Assembly: GCA_030623035.1 (NCBI GenBank)
Contig: JAUXFK010000062.1
Coordinates: 1-12,486, forward strand
DNA: 12,486 nt
Direction of reading: 5' to 3'
Source: Deltaproteobacteria bacterium
Lineage (GTDB): Bacteria; Desulfobacterota; UBA8473
How positions within the stretch are numbered: the stretch's first letter is position 1; each line of letters begins with the position of its first letter. The translations under genes were made by a program, and so were the position numbers. The notes beneath the pieces were generated by a model. The model was not told where the DNA came from. It saw only the letters and a list, made by a program, of their open reading frames with translations, and made no database searches. Positions 1 to 7,505 of this stretch are shown in pieces.

Positions 1-262
1 CCTCCGGGACCATGAGGCAGTATGTCCCAATCACTTTCCTGTTATTAGCGCTTTGATGGTAAAACGTATTAAAAAGATGTCCCTCCTGATCTTTTACAAA
101 TACGTCCCTCATTATATCGATAAAATAGTGCATACCCTGCGGCAGGTCAGGGCTCTCTTCCAATCCGGCGAGCACTGTTTCCGCTGAATGAACAAGACCG
201 CGGGCAAAACGACCTCTACGCCTGTTAAATTTATCAGTTTTTTGGTTCATCTCTCTATTCAT
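1..262 (-). CDS. 2-hydroxyacyl-CoA dehydratase family protein, N-terminal part (runs off the window)
   Basis: A minus-strand frame stays open from an ATG at 262 to the window edge (87 codons) with no stop. GGAG lies seven bases upstream of this ATG, so I prefer it to the second in-frame ATG at 250. The N-terminus is very basic (KFNRRRGRF). Near residues 75-87 the frame reads RKVIGTYCLMVPE, which matches the KVIGxFCxxVPEE segment near the N-terminus of the HgdB/FldC-type dehydratase subunits and double-cubane-cluster proteins, where the cysteine is a cluster ligand. Family knowledge: these Fe-S proteins dehydrate 2-hydroxyacyl-CoA or reduce small molecules at low potential in anaerobes. Only the first fifth or so is visible, so the subunit type and substrate cannot be told. 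The identification rests on one motif. Confidence 0.6.
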   Translation of the reverse strand, partial: MNREMNQKTDKFNRRRGRFARGLVHSAETVLAGLEESPDLPQGMHYFIDIMRDVFVKDQEGHLFNTFYHQSANNRKVIGTYCLMVPE

Positions 263-273
263 CAATCTGCTCC

Positions 274-300
274 GATTACGAATTACGAATTATGAATTTA
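274..300. repeat. Heptamer array, left border of the four-helix-bundle gene
   Basis: The plus strand reads as tandem near-heptamers: GATTACG, AATTACG, AATTATG, AATTTA. The stop codon (TAA) of the four-helix-bundle gene lies in the last unit. The unit matches, in inverted orientation, the array at 651-681 on the far side of that gene. Confidence 0.8.
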
Positions 301-645
301 TGACTTCATGGTTTTAGTGATTGAACCGATAAGTTTCAGCAGTTCCTCACAATCTGCAATAATAGACTGGTATAAGTTGTTATCAATAAACTCCGCGTCA
401 TGGAGAAGGCGCAACCAGTAGTGTGTTTCGCGTGATTCCTTGTAGGCAATAGTCATTTTGGAGTAAAAATCCTTTTCTGACTGACCGCCAATGGCTTCCT
501 CAACATTTGCGCCAATAGATGTGCCGGAACGAAGGATCTGCTTTGCCAACACAAATTCTTTCTTTGTCTCGCACAACCAGCGATACAGCTTTACGATCCG
601 TAATGCAAATGCGTAACTCTTTTCCTGAACAACATTCTTTTTCAC
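298..645 (-). CDS. Four-helix-bundle protein, 23S rRNA intervening-sequence (IVP/S23) family
   Basis: The frame encodes about 115 residues, the usual length of this family. The signature features are visible: an early SYAFALRIVKLYRW helix, a central RSGTSIGANVEEA turn-helix, then QSEKDFYSKMTIAYKESRETHYWLRLL and a final helix. The family is all-helical, pentamer-forming and probably binds nucleic acid. It was first found inside 23S rRNA intervening sequences and is related to the Avd accessory protein of diversity-generating retroelements. No reverse transcriptase or rRNA is present here. I chose the GTG at 645 because AGGA lies seven bases upstream; a TTG at 651 is in frame but sits only two bases from that AGGA. 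The Shine-Dalgarno is itself part of the flanking heptamer array. The gene is a self-contained unit between inverted arrays. Confidence 0.85.
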   Translation of the reverse strand: MKKNVVQEKSYAFALRIVKLYRWLCETKKEFVLAKQILRSGTSIGANVEEAIGGQSEKDFYSKMTIAYKESRETHYWLRLLHDAEFIDNNLYQSIIADCEELLKLIGSITKTMKS

Positions 646-650
646 AGACA

Positions 651-681
651 ATTCCTAATTCGTAATTCCTAATTCCTAATT
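651..681. repeat. Heptamer array, right border of the four-helix-bundle gene
   Basis: The plus strand reads ATTCCTA, ATTCGTA, ATTCCTA, ATTCCTA, ATT. On the minus strand this is GAATTAG/GAATTAC repeats, the inverted counterpart of the array at 274-300. It supplies the TAG stop codon of the upstream NapH-like gene (676-678) and the AGGA used by the four-helix-bundle gene. Confidence 0.8.
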
Positions 682-1611
682 GATTATATGCTGTCTGGAA
701 AAGAAACCCTCACTCGTAGACCTGTAAATCGTTTTCCCGAGAAAGGTCGCCCGCAGTGCGCCATCTTCAGGGCAATATTCGATACATCGTAAACACAAAG
801 TACAGTCTGAAAAGGTCACATCTTCATTTTCACGTTCCTTAAAGACCTGCTCTATCTCCACAGGGCAGGCATTATAACAGGCCTCGCACATGGTGCATTT
901 CTGACAGTCTTTTTTGAGTTTTATAAAACTGATTCTTCTGTACCAGGAAAGCAAGAGGCCCATCGGGCAGTAAGGACACCAGAAACGTCTCTTCAGGAAA
1001 GCGCCCACAATAAATGTAACTGAAAAAATGAGGCCAAGTATAGACATGACAATGGTGGTGACGCTCTTGAAATTAACGGTCACACCATTGATATCACCTA
1101 CCAGAAGAGGAAGGATATAATTCCCCGGGCAAAACTGACAGTAAGGCTGATGCAGGTCACTTGCCACAGCCGGTGCGAAGAGGGGATACGCCACCCAGAG
1201 GGGGATTAACAACGCTATAAAGAAAAAAATCCACTTTACGCATCCCAGGCCGGCCCGAATCCGTTCAGGAAACCTTATATAGCCCATATGAAGCTTTCTT
1301 CTGATCAAATCGAGGAGATCCTGAACAAGTCCAAGAGGACAGATCCAGCCGCACCATGCCCGGCCGATGATAATGACGAGAAGGGAAAAATAAAGAATAT
1401 GTTTTCCCAGCCCTATGAATGCCTCAAGGGATCCATTTCCAAGGAGGAATTGTAATCTGAACAGAAAACAGATCCCGCCTCTTGATCCTCCTACATAGGG
1501 GCAGGCATAGGTAGGTAGGAAGCCGCCCAGATTGATGCCTATCCAACCTCCCAAAATCAGTACGAAAAAGGATATGATCAATATTGTCCATCTCAGTTTT
1601 GTAACCGTCAT
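676..1611 (-). CDS. NapH-like polytopic membrane protein with two 4Fe-4S ferredoxin clusters
   Basis: This 311-residue protein has about five hydrophobic segments (near residues 8-28, 70-84, 123-142, 166-173 and 184-206). It carries the cysteine pairs typical of NapH/NosR/CcoG-type proteins: CGWICP at 87-92, CQFCP at 158-162 and WCPYCP at 211-216. The cytoplasmic C-terminus holds two CxxCxxCxxxCP ferredoxin motifs, at 239-250 and 270-281. Family members move electrons across the membrane to periplasmic partners; CcoG is reported to reduce copper. The ATG at 1611 follows AGAGGA by seven bases and lies three bases after the stop of the secreted-protein gene, so the two are translated as an operon with TonB receptor A. 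A role in reducing an imported metal is inferred from this context. Nitrate reduction is unlikely because no nap genes are seen. Confidence 0.85.
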   Translation of the reverse strand: MTVTKLRWTILIISFFVLILGGWIGINLGGFLPTYACPYVGGSRGGICFLFRLQFLLGNGSLEAFIGLGKHILYFSLLVIIIGRAWCGWICPLGLVQDLLDLIRRKLHMGYIRFPERIRAGLGCVKWIFFFIALLIPLWVAYPLFAPAVASDLHQPYCQFCPGNYILPLLVGDINGVTVNFKSVTTIVMSILGLIFSVTFIVGAFLKRRFWCPYCPMGLLLSWYRRISFIKLKKDCQKCTMCEACYNACPVEIEQVFKERENEDVTFSDCTLCLRCIEYCPEDGALRATFLGKTIYRSTSEGFFSRQHIIN

Positions 1612-1614
1612 CTG

Positions 1615-2610
1615 TTAATCCTCTTTAATCTTATGTCTTTCAAATTCAGCAAGGTCTTTATCAATGCGCCTTTTTTTTCGATATATCAGAGTGGCAACGT
1701 ATAGCAGAAAAAGACTCACACCCAGAACGGCCCAGAGATTAAAACCTCTTGCCTGGCCGTCATACAAGGGGTGATGAGGCTTTATATATGTCATTAAACT
1801 GGAACAATGGTATTGACCGGTTAACGGGTCTCTGAACGACGCAGCATAAAGGCATCTTTCAACCTTTTCTTCGTCCTGCATGCCTTGCAAAGGAATAAAT
1901 GTGAATATGCCATTTGTGTCAGTCTTCGCTCTTTTTTCCCAGCCGTCTTCAGTAAAGAGAGCCACATCTGCATCGGCAAGAGGCTTCCTCTTGTACAAAA
2001 CCTTCATCCTGTATTCTTTGAGCGCTTCCTGACAGCCCCCCTCCCTCCAGAACGCTTCCCCTTTCATGCCTTGTGTATCAACCGAGCCTATCTCAAGGGC
2101 AATCTTATCCGGATCATTAAAGAATACGTCTTGCTGGTTTCCCTGGATGCCGTCCTCATTTTGCTGATATATCAGATAGTTTAAATAATAATGAACCTCT
2201 TCATCTCTACCGTCTGAATCAATATCAACAGATCCCACAATCACATGTGCGCCTATCAGATAAAGACCATTAATCTCAGTCGGGTTAAGCTTGGATGGGA
2301 AAGAAAGCGCTATAATTCCTTTCTCCAACGATAGGTCAGCCTTGGATATGATACCATCAGGCGATCTTACCCATGCTTCTTTGCTGATGATGCATACCTC
2401 TTTCTCTTTATGTGGAAACATGCCCCAGCAAAGCAAAAAAGTCTTCGGTTCTTCCATAGAAACGATTATTTGCTCTCTGTTCGTATGGATCCCGGGACTT
2501 TTAAGCTCCCACCAAAGTACTCCCGTCGGTTCCGCCGCAAATGCGGCAGAACCGGCTAATATACATATCGCCAACAGAAGGATGATCCATATTTTATTTT
2601 TGTTTGTCAC
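1615..2610 (-). CDS. Secreted, C-terminally membrane-anchored protein with a transthyretin-like module
   Basis: This is a 331-residue protein. It has a signal peptide (residues 1 to about 25, cleavage near AAFA-AEP), a large exported region, one transmembrane helix at about 291-309 and a basic cytoplasmic tail starting RKKRRIDKD. Residues 201-240 (YKRKPLADADVALFTEDG, then KTDTNGIFTFIPL) look like the carrier-like/transthyretin fold of DUF4198 and similar proteins, which often go with metal or cobalamin uptake. An acidic DIDSDGRDEE stretch at 129-138 resembles a calcium loop. The start is GTG at 2610: AGGA lies about eight bases upstream, and no other start would keep the signal peptide. The gene begins 33 bases after TonB receptor A and ends three bases before the NapH-like gene. 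The substrate is unknown; a periplasmic handling or scaffold role next to a receptor and a redox protein is inferred. Confidence 0.6.
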   Translation of the reverse strand: MTNKNKIWIILLLAICILAGSAAFAAEPTGVLWWELKSPGIHTNREQIIVSMEEPKTFLLCWGMFPHKEKEVCIISKEAWVRSPDGIISKADLSLEKGIIALSFPSKLNPTEINGLYLIGAHVIVGSVDIDSDGRDEEVHYYLNYLIYQQNEDGIQGNQQDVFFNDPDKIALEIGSVDTQGMKGEAFWREGGCQEALKEYRMKVLYKRKPLADADVALFTEDGWEKRAKTDTNGIFTFIPLQGMQDEEKVERCLYAASFRDPLTGQYHCSSLMTYIKPHHPLYDGQARGFNLWAVLGVSLFLLYVATLIYRKKRRIDKDLAEFERHKIKED

Positions 2611-2643
2611 GATATTTCCTTGCCGGTTTTTTAAATGACCCGC

Positions 2644-4560
2644 CTAAAAATTAACACTCACGCCACCGAGAAATTCGGTTCCCGGCATTTCCGACTCCTC
2701 ATCATATTTTTTGTCAAAAATATTGTCTATTGATAAAAACGCGTTATACCGTTTAAAAAATGTTTTCGAGAACTTTACATGTGCAAGGAAATATCCGCCA
2801 AGTTCTTTGGTGTTTTCTGAGTTCTGATACCTTTCCCCCACATATTCACCCTTCAGATTTATGTGTGGCAACCATTTGGATTCCTTACAATTTAATTCAA
2901 CGATCACATCATGTTCCGGGGTATAGGTAAGATCCTTCCCTGTATTCTCATCTTCACTGTTAACAAACGTATACCCAAGCTTTCCTTTCAGTTTTTCGGT
3001 AAAATCGATTATCATGTTAAATTCTACACCCTGGGTGTGTGCTTTCTCTATATTATGATAACTCCACAAGGGTTTCCCCATCTTGTAGTTTTCCTGAATA
3101 GTATAGATCTTAATCATATCCTTGAGATCGTTTCTGAATAATGAACACTGCATCAGCAAATTGTTGTATCTATATTCAGCGCCTATCTGGTACCCAAGGG
3201 CTTCCTCTGGATCCAGGTCAGGATTTCCCCTAATCCATGATCTGCCCCCCATGAAAAATTCATTATAATAAAGCTCACCAAAATTAGGGGCTTTAAATGC
3301 CTTTCCTATAGATCCTTTGAATTTTAAACTATCACTTGTCCGATAAACCAACCCCGCTTTTGGGTAAAAATTCGTGCCCCATCGGTCATAATGATCCACA
3401 CGAGCCCCAAGGGTAACAATAAAGGGATCAAGGTTTATTTCGTCCTGGATAAAACCGCTGTTCATGGTCTGTTCCTTATCGTCAATAAGATAATATTTGT
3501 ATTCTTCTTTGAAATATTGATACCCGAGGGTTATGAGGTTGATATTAAAAAACGGCCTGCTATAGTTCAACTCCGCTTCACGCTTATCATTTTCCTCCTC
3601 GTGCTTTTGGGCAGGGCTGCCCATACTGGCCGCGCTTGTCCATTCTCTGTCAAAATCATGACCCGAAACCCTGATGCTTAATTTTGACAATTCATCCGGC
3701 CTCCAATCCAGAATAGTGTTAAGGCTACGTGTTTCACTCTGTTGTTCATTTACAATATCGTCCTGCTGGTAAAAACTTGGCTGAAGGGTCAACTTTACCG
3801 ATGGAGTAAAATCGTAACTCAGGCTTGCATATAGATTGTCAGCGTCAAATTCATCTGTTTCCGGGTCCATTCCGTCCGATTCCCTGCGAGTGTAGCTAAG
3901 AAAATACCCGAATTTATCAATGGTAAAACCGTGACTTGCCTTATAAATCCTGGTATCGTGAGTGCCTAATGAGGAAGAGGCATAAAAACTCGGCTTTTTG
4001 GGAGAGGATTTTGTAATAATATTGATTACCCCGCTTACTGCTTCACTTCCGTAAAGACAGGACGCCGGTCCCTTGACAACCTCTATCCTCTCGATCATCT
4101 CGGCTGGGTATTGCTCCAGATCAACAGATTGCGATGTGCCTCTTCCTGTGCCCCCGCCGAAAACCCTTTGCCCATTAACCAGGACAAGGGCATATTCAGA
4201 CGGTAAACCAAGGAGACTGGCTGTGGTTTTATTCGGCTGCCAGGATGATCTTTTCAGACGCACCCCGGTAATCCAGCCGAGTGCGTCAGCGGCTGATTCA
4301 ATATTAGCCGCTTTAATCTCCTCCTTTGTAATCACGCTTACAGATGTGGGCACATCGCCAAGCGTATGTTCCGTTTTAGTGGCGGTTATAATCATACCTT
4401 CCAATTCGACCGCTTCCTTTTCTTCCATTGCTTTTTCATCTTCTTTTTTTGTTATAACTTCTTCTCCGGTCACATACTCCTCGGCCATGCCAATTACCGG
4501 CAAGGCTAAGAGTGAAACCAAAACAACTAACAACATCCTCATCTGAAAAACTTTTTTCAT
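2644..4560 (-). CDS. TonB-dependent outer-membrane receptor A
   Basis: This 638-residue receptor has a signal peptide (about 1-26), then a charged linker rich in E and K. A TonB box-like IITATK follows near residue 57, with a classic plug (VPTSVSVITKEEI; VLVNGQRVFGG; IERIEVVKGPASCLYGSEAVSGVINIITK). A beta-barrel with TonB-receptor repeats (GKAFKAPNFGELYY, GNPDLDPEEALGYQIGAEY) ends in phenylalanine. It actively imports a metal complex, cobalamin or similar ligand using TonB energy. I chose the ATG at 4560 because GGAGG lies six bases upstream and a signal peptide follows directly; the frame is open 48 bases further without that support. It heads an operon with the secreted protein and the NapH-like protein. 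Structured element copy A lies about 120 bases upstream. The plug resembles BtuB/siderophore receptors but the ligand cannot be read from sequence. Confidence 0.92.
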   Translation of the reverse strand: MKKVFQMRMLLVVLVSLLALPVIGMAEEYVTGEEVITKKEDEKAMEEKEAVELEGMIITATKTEHTLGDVPTSVSVITKEEIKAANIESAADALGWITGVRLKRSSWQPNKTTASLLGLPSEYALVLVNGQRVFGGGTGRGTSQSVDLEQYPAEMIERIEVVKGPASCLYGSEAVSGVINIITKSSPKKPSFYASSSLGTHDTRIYKASHGFTIDKFGYFLSYTRRESDGMDPETDEFDADNLYASLSYDFTPSVKLTLQPSFYQQDDIVNEQQSETRSLNTILDWRPDELSKLSIRVSGHDFDREWTSAASMGSPAQKHEEENDKREAELNYSRPFFNINLITLGYQYFKEEYKYYLIDDKEQTMNSGFIQDEINLDPFIVTLGARVDHYDRWGTNFYPKAGLVYRTSDSLKFKGSIGKAFKAPNFGELYYNEFFMGGRSWIRGNPDLDPEEALGYQIGAEYRYNNLLMQCSLFRNDLKDMIKIYTIQENYKMGKPLWSYHNIEKAHTQGVEFNMIIDFTEKLKGKLGYTFVNSEDENTGKDLTYTPEHDVIVELNCKESKWLPHINLKGEYVGERYQNSENTKELGGYFLAHVKFSKTFFKRYNAFLSIDNIFDKKYDEESEMPGTEFLGGVSVNF

Positions 4561-4677
4561 CTTGAACCTCCTTTTACAGTGCAGGGTAAAACATGTTCCG
4601 TGTAACAAAAAGATGTTTTAAATTTTTCCCTTTATGTTTCACAAATTCATGCTTCAACATCGATAACGGTTTACATT

Positions 4678-4794
4678 CCAGAGGTTCGGTGGTAGCATAA
4701 AAATGCCGGTTAACCCGAACCTCCTTTTGCATCAGGTTGGCTGGTGACAGGGTGGCATGGACTTTCGAGGGTCTGCCACCCTGTCTTTTTATCA
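4678..4794 (-). promoter_or_regulatory. Conserved structured element, copy A, upstream of TonB receptor A
   Basis: This ~117-base segment recurs at 9840-9957 with about 88% identity, and each copy lies 90-120 bases before a TonB receptor start. Read on the minus strand it has a first hairpin with a perfect 12-bp arm (GACAGGGTGGCA with TGCCACCCTGTC, positions 4785-4746). A linker follows, then a second hairpin with arms GAGGTTCGG and CCGAACCTC (4723-4715 and 4689-4681) enclosing GTTAACC and an inner GCAT...ATGC hairpin. It begins right at the end of the TPR gene. I do not recognise it as TPP, cobalamin, c-di-GMP or Moco riboswitch. It could be a riboswitch-like leader, a protein-binding site, an antisense RNA gene or a small repeat element. 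Confidence 0.6.
4746..4790 (+). terminator. Terminator-like hairpin pointing rightward (copy A)
   Basis: On the plus strand a 12-bp perfect stem (GACAGGGTGGCA / TGCCACCCTGTC) with a 16-base loop is followed directly by TTTTT. That is the layout of an intrinsic terminator for rightward transcription, yet no plus-strand gene precedes it. Read leftward it has no T-tract. Confidence 0.45.
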
Positions 4795-6279
4795 TGTTAA
4801 AAGCCTTGAGATATCTCCGGTTTTCAGGGTCTCCCTTAGCTCTTTTGCTGAATATTTTTTCCCTTCCATTTCAAATAATTTTATTGCGTTTTTGAAATAT
4901 TCATTTGCTTTCTCCCTCTTGCCCATTTTCCAATAAACCAAACCCAAATTTTTCTTTGCCTCAGCATAACCCCTGCTCTTTCCCAGTTTGTAAGGGGTAT
5001 TCAGCTCTATCACCTTTTCGAAATTTGAAATTGCCCTGTCGTATTCCTTAAGGTCCAAATAACACAATCCACGACCGGTATATCCACTGATTGCCAGTCT
5101 CTTAATCTTCGATCCGGTCTTGTCGGCATATAACTCTATGGCCTGTTTAAATTCTTTTTCCGCTTCTTTTCTTTTTCCGGTTTTATGATAGGTTTTACCC
5201 AGATACCTGTGCACCTCGGCAATGCCATACCCGTGTCCCTCATGGCTGCCGGAAGCCAGAGCCTTTTTGGAATCCGCTATTGCATTGTCATATTGGCCGA
5301 GCAGATAGTATGCTTTTGCCCTTCCTGCATACGATCGCCCGGTACCGCTATAATCTTTGAATTCCGGATCATTTTCTATCAAATTGATTATATTGCTGTA
5401 AGCTTCAACTAGTTTGTCGTAGTTTTTAAGCTTAAACCAGACACCGGCCCCATGGCCGCTCGGCGCTGTTGACCTTGGGTCTAATTCTAAGACCTTCTCA
5501 TAATCTGAACCGGATTTTCCCAATTCATTTAGGGCTAAATAGTTCCTGCCACTGCTGGCAAATACTCCGGCTAATGCCTCCCTGCCCCACTTCTCCATTA
5601 TTTTATCCTTCAATTTGATGGCCTTAGTATATTCTGCGGCCGCCTCATTCCAGTTCCCATACCTATAGTAAGCGTTTCCTTTCCCGGCAATGGCGAGGAC
5701 AAACCCGGGATCAAGCTCCAATGCCTTGTCGAAATCGGCAAGCGCTTTTCGGTATTTGGCCTCACTATCTTTATCTTTTTTAAACGGTTTGCTACGGTAG
5801 ATATAAAATTGATTACGGCTGATCCCCAGATTGTAGTGAGCCTCTGCGAACGTCGGATCCAGCTCTATTGCTTTAGTAAAATCCATGATCGCTTTATTAT
5901 AAACCCCTTTTCTGTCCTTAACGCCCGGCACCCTGGCGCTCTTGAAATAAGCGAGACCGCGATTGCAGTATGCCGCTGCGAAATCAGGCTTCAATATTAT
6001 TGCTTTGTTGTAGTCAGAGAGCGCCTTTTTGTATTCCTTGAGTTTGAAATAAACAAGCCCCCGATTATTGTATAAAGATGCATTGCCAGAATCGGACTCT
6101 ATCCCAAGGTCATAATACTCGCCGGCATCCCGGTAATTACCCTTTTCATACTCGGCAAGTCCCAGCTTCTCAAATTTCCATTTCCCCTGAGTACTTGACA
6201 TTGACCAGACAACCAACCCTATAAGGATCACCAGAGCTATCCCGATTATATTCCTCGTATTTTTGCTTTTATTTCCCAT
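4792..6279 (-). CDS. Membrane-anchored tetratricopeptide repeat (TPR) protein
   Basis: A 495-residue protein with a short basic N-terminus and one transmembrane helix (about residues 11-29), most likely leaving a periplasmic TPR domain. About ten TPR-type helix pairs follow, with canonical signatures such as ASLYNNRGLVYFKLKEYKKAL, AAAYCNRGLAYF and AEAHYNLGISRNQF, each closed by DxxKAIELDP-like segments. TPR arrays bind protein or peptide partners. The ATG at 6279 is chosen because AGGAG lies eight bases upstream and the anchor helix starts at once. It follows the radical SAM gene after 80 bases and ends exactly where structured element A begins. A scaffold role for the neighbouring radical SAM/receptor genes is inferred only from position; TPR proteins are common and the specific partner is unknown. 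Confidence 0.85.
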   Translation of the reverse strand: MGNKSKNTRNIIGIALVILIGLVVWSMSSTQGKWKFEKLGLAEYEKGNYRDAGEYYDLGIESDSGNASLYNNRGLVYFKLKEYKKALSDYNKAIILKPDFAAAYCNRGLAYFKSARVPGVKDRKGVYNKAIMDFTKAIELDPTFAEAHYNLGISRNQFYIYRSKPFKKDKDSEAKYRKALADFDKALELDPGFVLAIAGKGNAYYRYGNWNEAAAEYTKAIKLKDKIMEKWGREALAGVFASSGRNYLALNELGKSGSDYEKVLELDPRSTAPSGHGAGVWFKLKNYDKLVEAYSNIINLIENDPEFKDYSGTGRSYAGRAKAYYLLGQYDNAIADSKKALASGSHEGHGYGIAEVHRYLGKTYHKTGKRKEAEKEFKQAIELYADKTGSKIKRLAISGYTGRGLCYLDLKEYDRAISNFEKVIELNTPYKLGKSRGYAEAKKNLGLVYWKMGKREKANEYFKNAIKLFEMEGKKYSAKELRETLKTGDISRLLT

Positions 6280-6359
6280 CGTCTTATCTCCTTTACTATA
6301 AAACGTTATTTCCACATAAACCAATATTCAACCTTCATTGGCCTGCCGCAAACCATTTC

Positions 6360-7202
6360 TTACCATCTACATTTGCTGCATATGGGATGCTCCCTCATAG
6401 TTTTGACAAAATCAGCATACCTCTTTGAGCGGATAATCTTTTTTACGCCTTCTTTCAGAGCATCTCCCAGATACATTTCCGGAAGGAAACAACAGGGGGT
6501 GACCTTTCCCTCCGCAGTAACAAAAACACACTGCCTAACTACCTTGCAGGGCAAGGAATGTCTTTGAGGTAAATACAGCTCTAACCCCCGCTTTCTTGTC
6601 AGCCTTTTCACGTTTATAAATAATGCCTTCTCCTCTTTGACAGAGATGTATTCCACAGTGGGGTCTACATTGTAAACATTGAACAGCCTGTGTAGAATTA
6701 CCGCGTCCACCTCTGCTTCGGCGGCAAGCGCCAACAGGTCAAAAATCCGGTCAAGGTTCCCCTTGTATACGGTAATATCCATATAGACCCTGGGTATCTT
6801 GAACCCCTGTTTCTCTCTTTCCCTTATCAGTTCCTTAATCTGAGGCAGAATCGATCCAAGAAGATGATTATCATATACCCCAAAAGCAATCTCTCTTAAA
6901 CCACTGCCAAAGACCATATCGATATGTTCCCCGATTAAGGTTCCATTGGTGGTGAGGTTTGTGTAAACCCTTTCGGATTCAGCATATTCTATCATCTGAA
7001 ACAAGTGGGGATTCAAAAGGGGCTCGCCCCATCCATGCATACCTGCATACCGAAAATATCGAGACTTCAATATCTTTTTAAAATCATCTAAGGAAAGGGT
7101 GCTGTCCATATCATTCAGATTTCCCCTCATACATATCTTACAACTCAAGTTACACCTGCGGACAGGCTCAATTTGTAAAGTCAACGGATACTGCCGGAAC
7201 AT
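6360..7202 (-). CDS. Radical SAM protein with SPASM-like C-terminal cluster region
   Basis: The 280-residue protein carries the radical SAM signature CNLSCKIC at residues 18-25 (CxxxCxxC, ligands of the 4Fe-4S cluster that cleaves S-adenosylmethionine). The usual GWGEPLLNP and NLTTNGTLI motifs follow. The C-terminus has CKVVRQC, then GKVTPCC, LGD and a terminal CSKC, the spacing of a SPASM/Twitch auxiliary-cluster domain. SPASM enzymes mostly modify peptides or act in cofactor making. No PqqD-like recognition domain is seen in the protein or nearby. The ATG at 7202 has a weak AGG upstream. It starts 74 bases after the stop of a 56-residue cysteine-containing peptide gene, the obvious candidate substrate, and precedes the TPR gene. 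Substrate assignment is inference; it could also be a stand-alone cofactor-type enzyme. Confidence 0.9.
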   Translation of the reverse strand: MFRQYPLTLQIEPVRRCNLSCKICMRGNLNDMDSTLSLDDFKKILKSRYFRYAGMHGWGEPLLNPHLFQMIEYAESERVYTNLTTNGTLIGEHIDMVFGSGLREIAFGVYDNHLLGSILPQIKELIREREKQGFKIPRVYMDITVYKGNLDRIFDLLALAAEAEVDAVILHRLFNVYNVDPTVEYISVKEEKALFINVKRLTRKRGLELYLPQRHSLPCKVVRQCVFVTAEGKVTPCCFLPEMYLGDALKEGVKKIIRSKRYADFVKTMREHPICSKCRW

Positions 7203-7276
7203 TTCTTAACCTTTGTTTTACACCAAATTCATTGGCCGGAGGGCGCATATGCTGCACCCCCCATACCTACAAAAAA

Positions 7277-7447
7277 TCACTTTGCCTGAGGTTTTTCTTG
7301 TTTATCAGGGGCGGTAAATCCCCGGGTGAAATTCCACACCAACCCCGCACATAAAACGACTAACCCACTGATCTGGGGCCATATGTTGCAAATTCCCTGG
7401 CAACCGCTAACACTTCCCCCTGTAACGACACTTACTGGAACACACAT
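7277..7447 (-). CDS. 56-residue cysteine-containing small peptide, candidate radical SAM substrate
   Basis: A short minus-strand frame starts at ATG 7447 behind a very strong Shine-Dalgarno (AAAGGAGGTGAGAAAA then ATG) and stops at TGA 7277. The product begins MCVPVSVVTGGSVSGC, has a GICNIWPQISG centre and a hydrophobic stretch (about residues 27-40) containing a fourth cysteine. It ends in a hydrophilic tail TAPDKQEKPQAK. Cysteines are at 2, 16, 20 and 33. I recognise no family. It lies between TonB receptor B (108 bases upstream) and the radical SAM gene (74 bases downstream), all on one strand. Two readings fit: a precursor peptide of a radical-SAM-modified natural product, with the cysteine/glycine-rich N-terminus as the modified part, or a one-helix membrane protein with a metal-binding CxxxC. 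The strong ribosome site makes it likely to be translated. Confidence 0.6.
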   Translation of the reverse strand: MCVPVSVVTGGSVSGCQGICNIWPQISGLVVLCAGLVWNFTRGFTAPDKQEKPQAK

Positions 7448-7505
7448 TTTTCTCACCTCCTTTTTTAAAAACCTCTATTTTTTCAGGCCTTTCCCCCGAA
7501 TATCA

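Noticed and set aside
274..681. Four-helix-bundle gene as part of a diversity-generating retroelement
   Set aside because: The protein family is related to Avd, but there is no reverse transcriptase, template repeat or variable repeat in the window.
4073..4546. Long plus-strand open frame opposite receptor A (and a similar one at 9408-9857 opposite receptor B)
   Set aside because: These are antisense to the well-supported signal peptide and plug regions; serine/threonine-rich translations without domain features are typical shadow frames.
4678..4794. Element A as a cobalamin, TPP, c-di-GMP or Moco riboswitch
   Set aside because: An AACCTGATG stretch in copy A hinted at TPP, but it is not conserved in copy B, and none of the other conserved cores of these classes can be found on either strand.
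4574..4795. 73-residue open frame between the TPR gene and receptor A, with an ATG overlapping the TPR stop
   Set aside because: It runs through structured element A, its start has no ribosome site of its own, the composition is not protein-like, and the frame is not kept in copy B because of the single-base indel.
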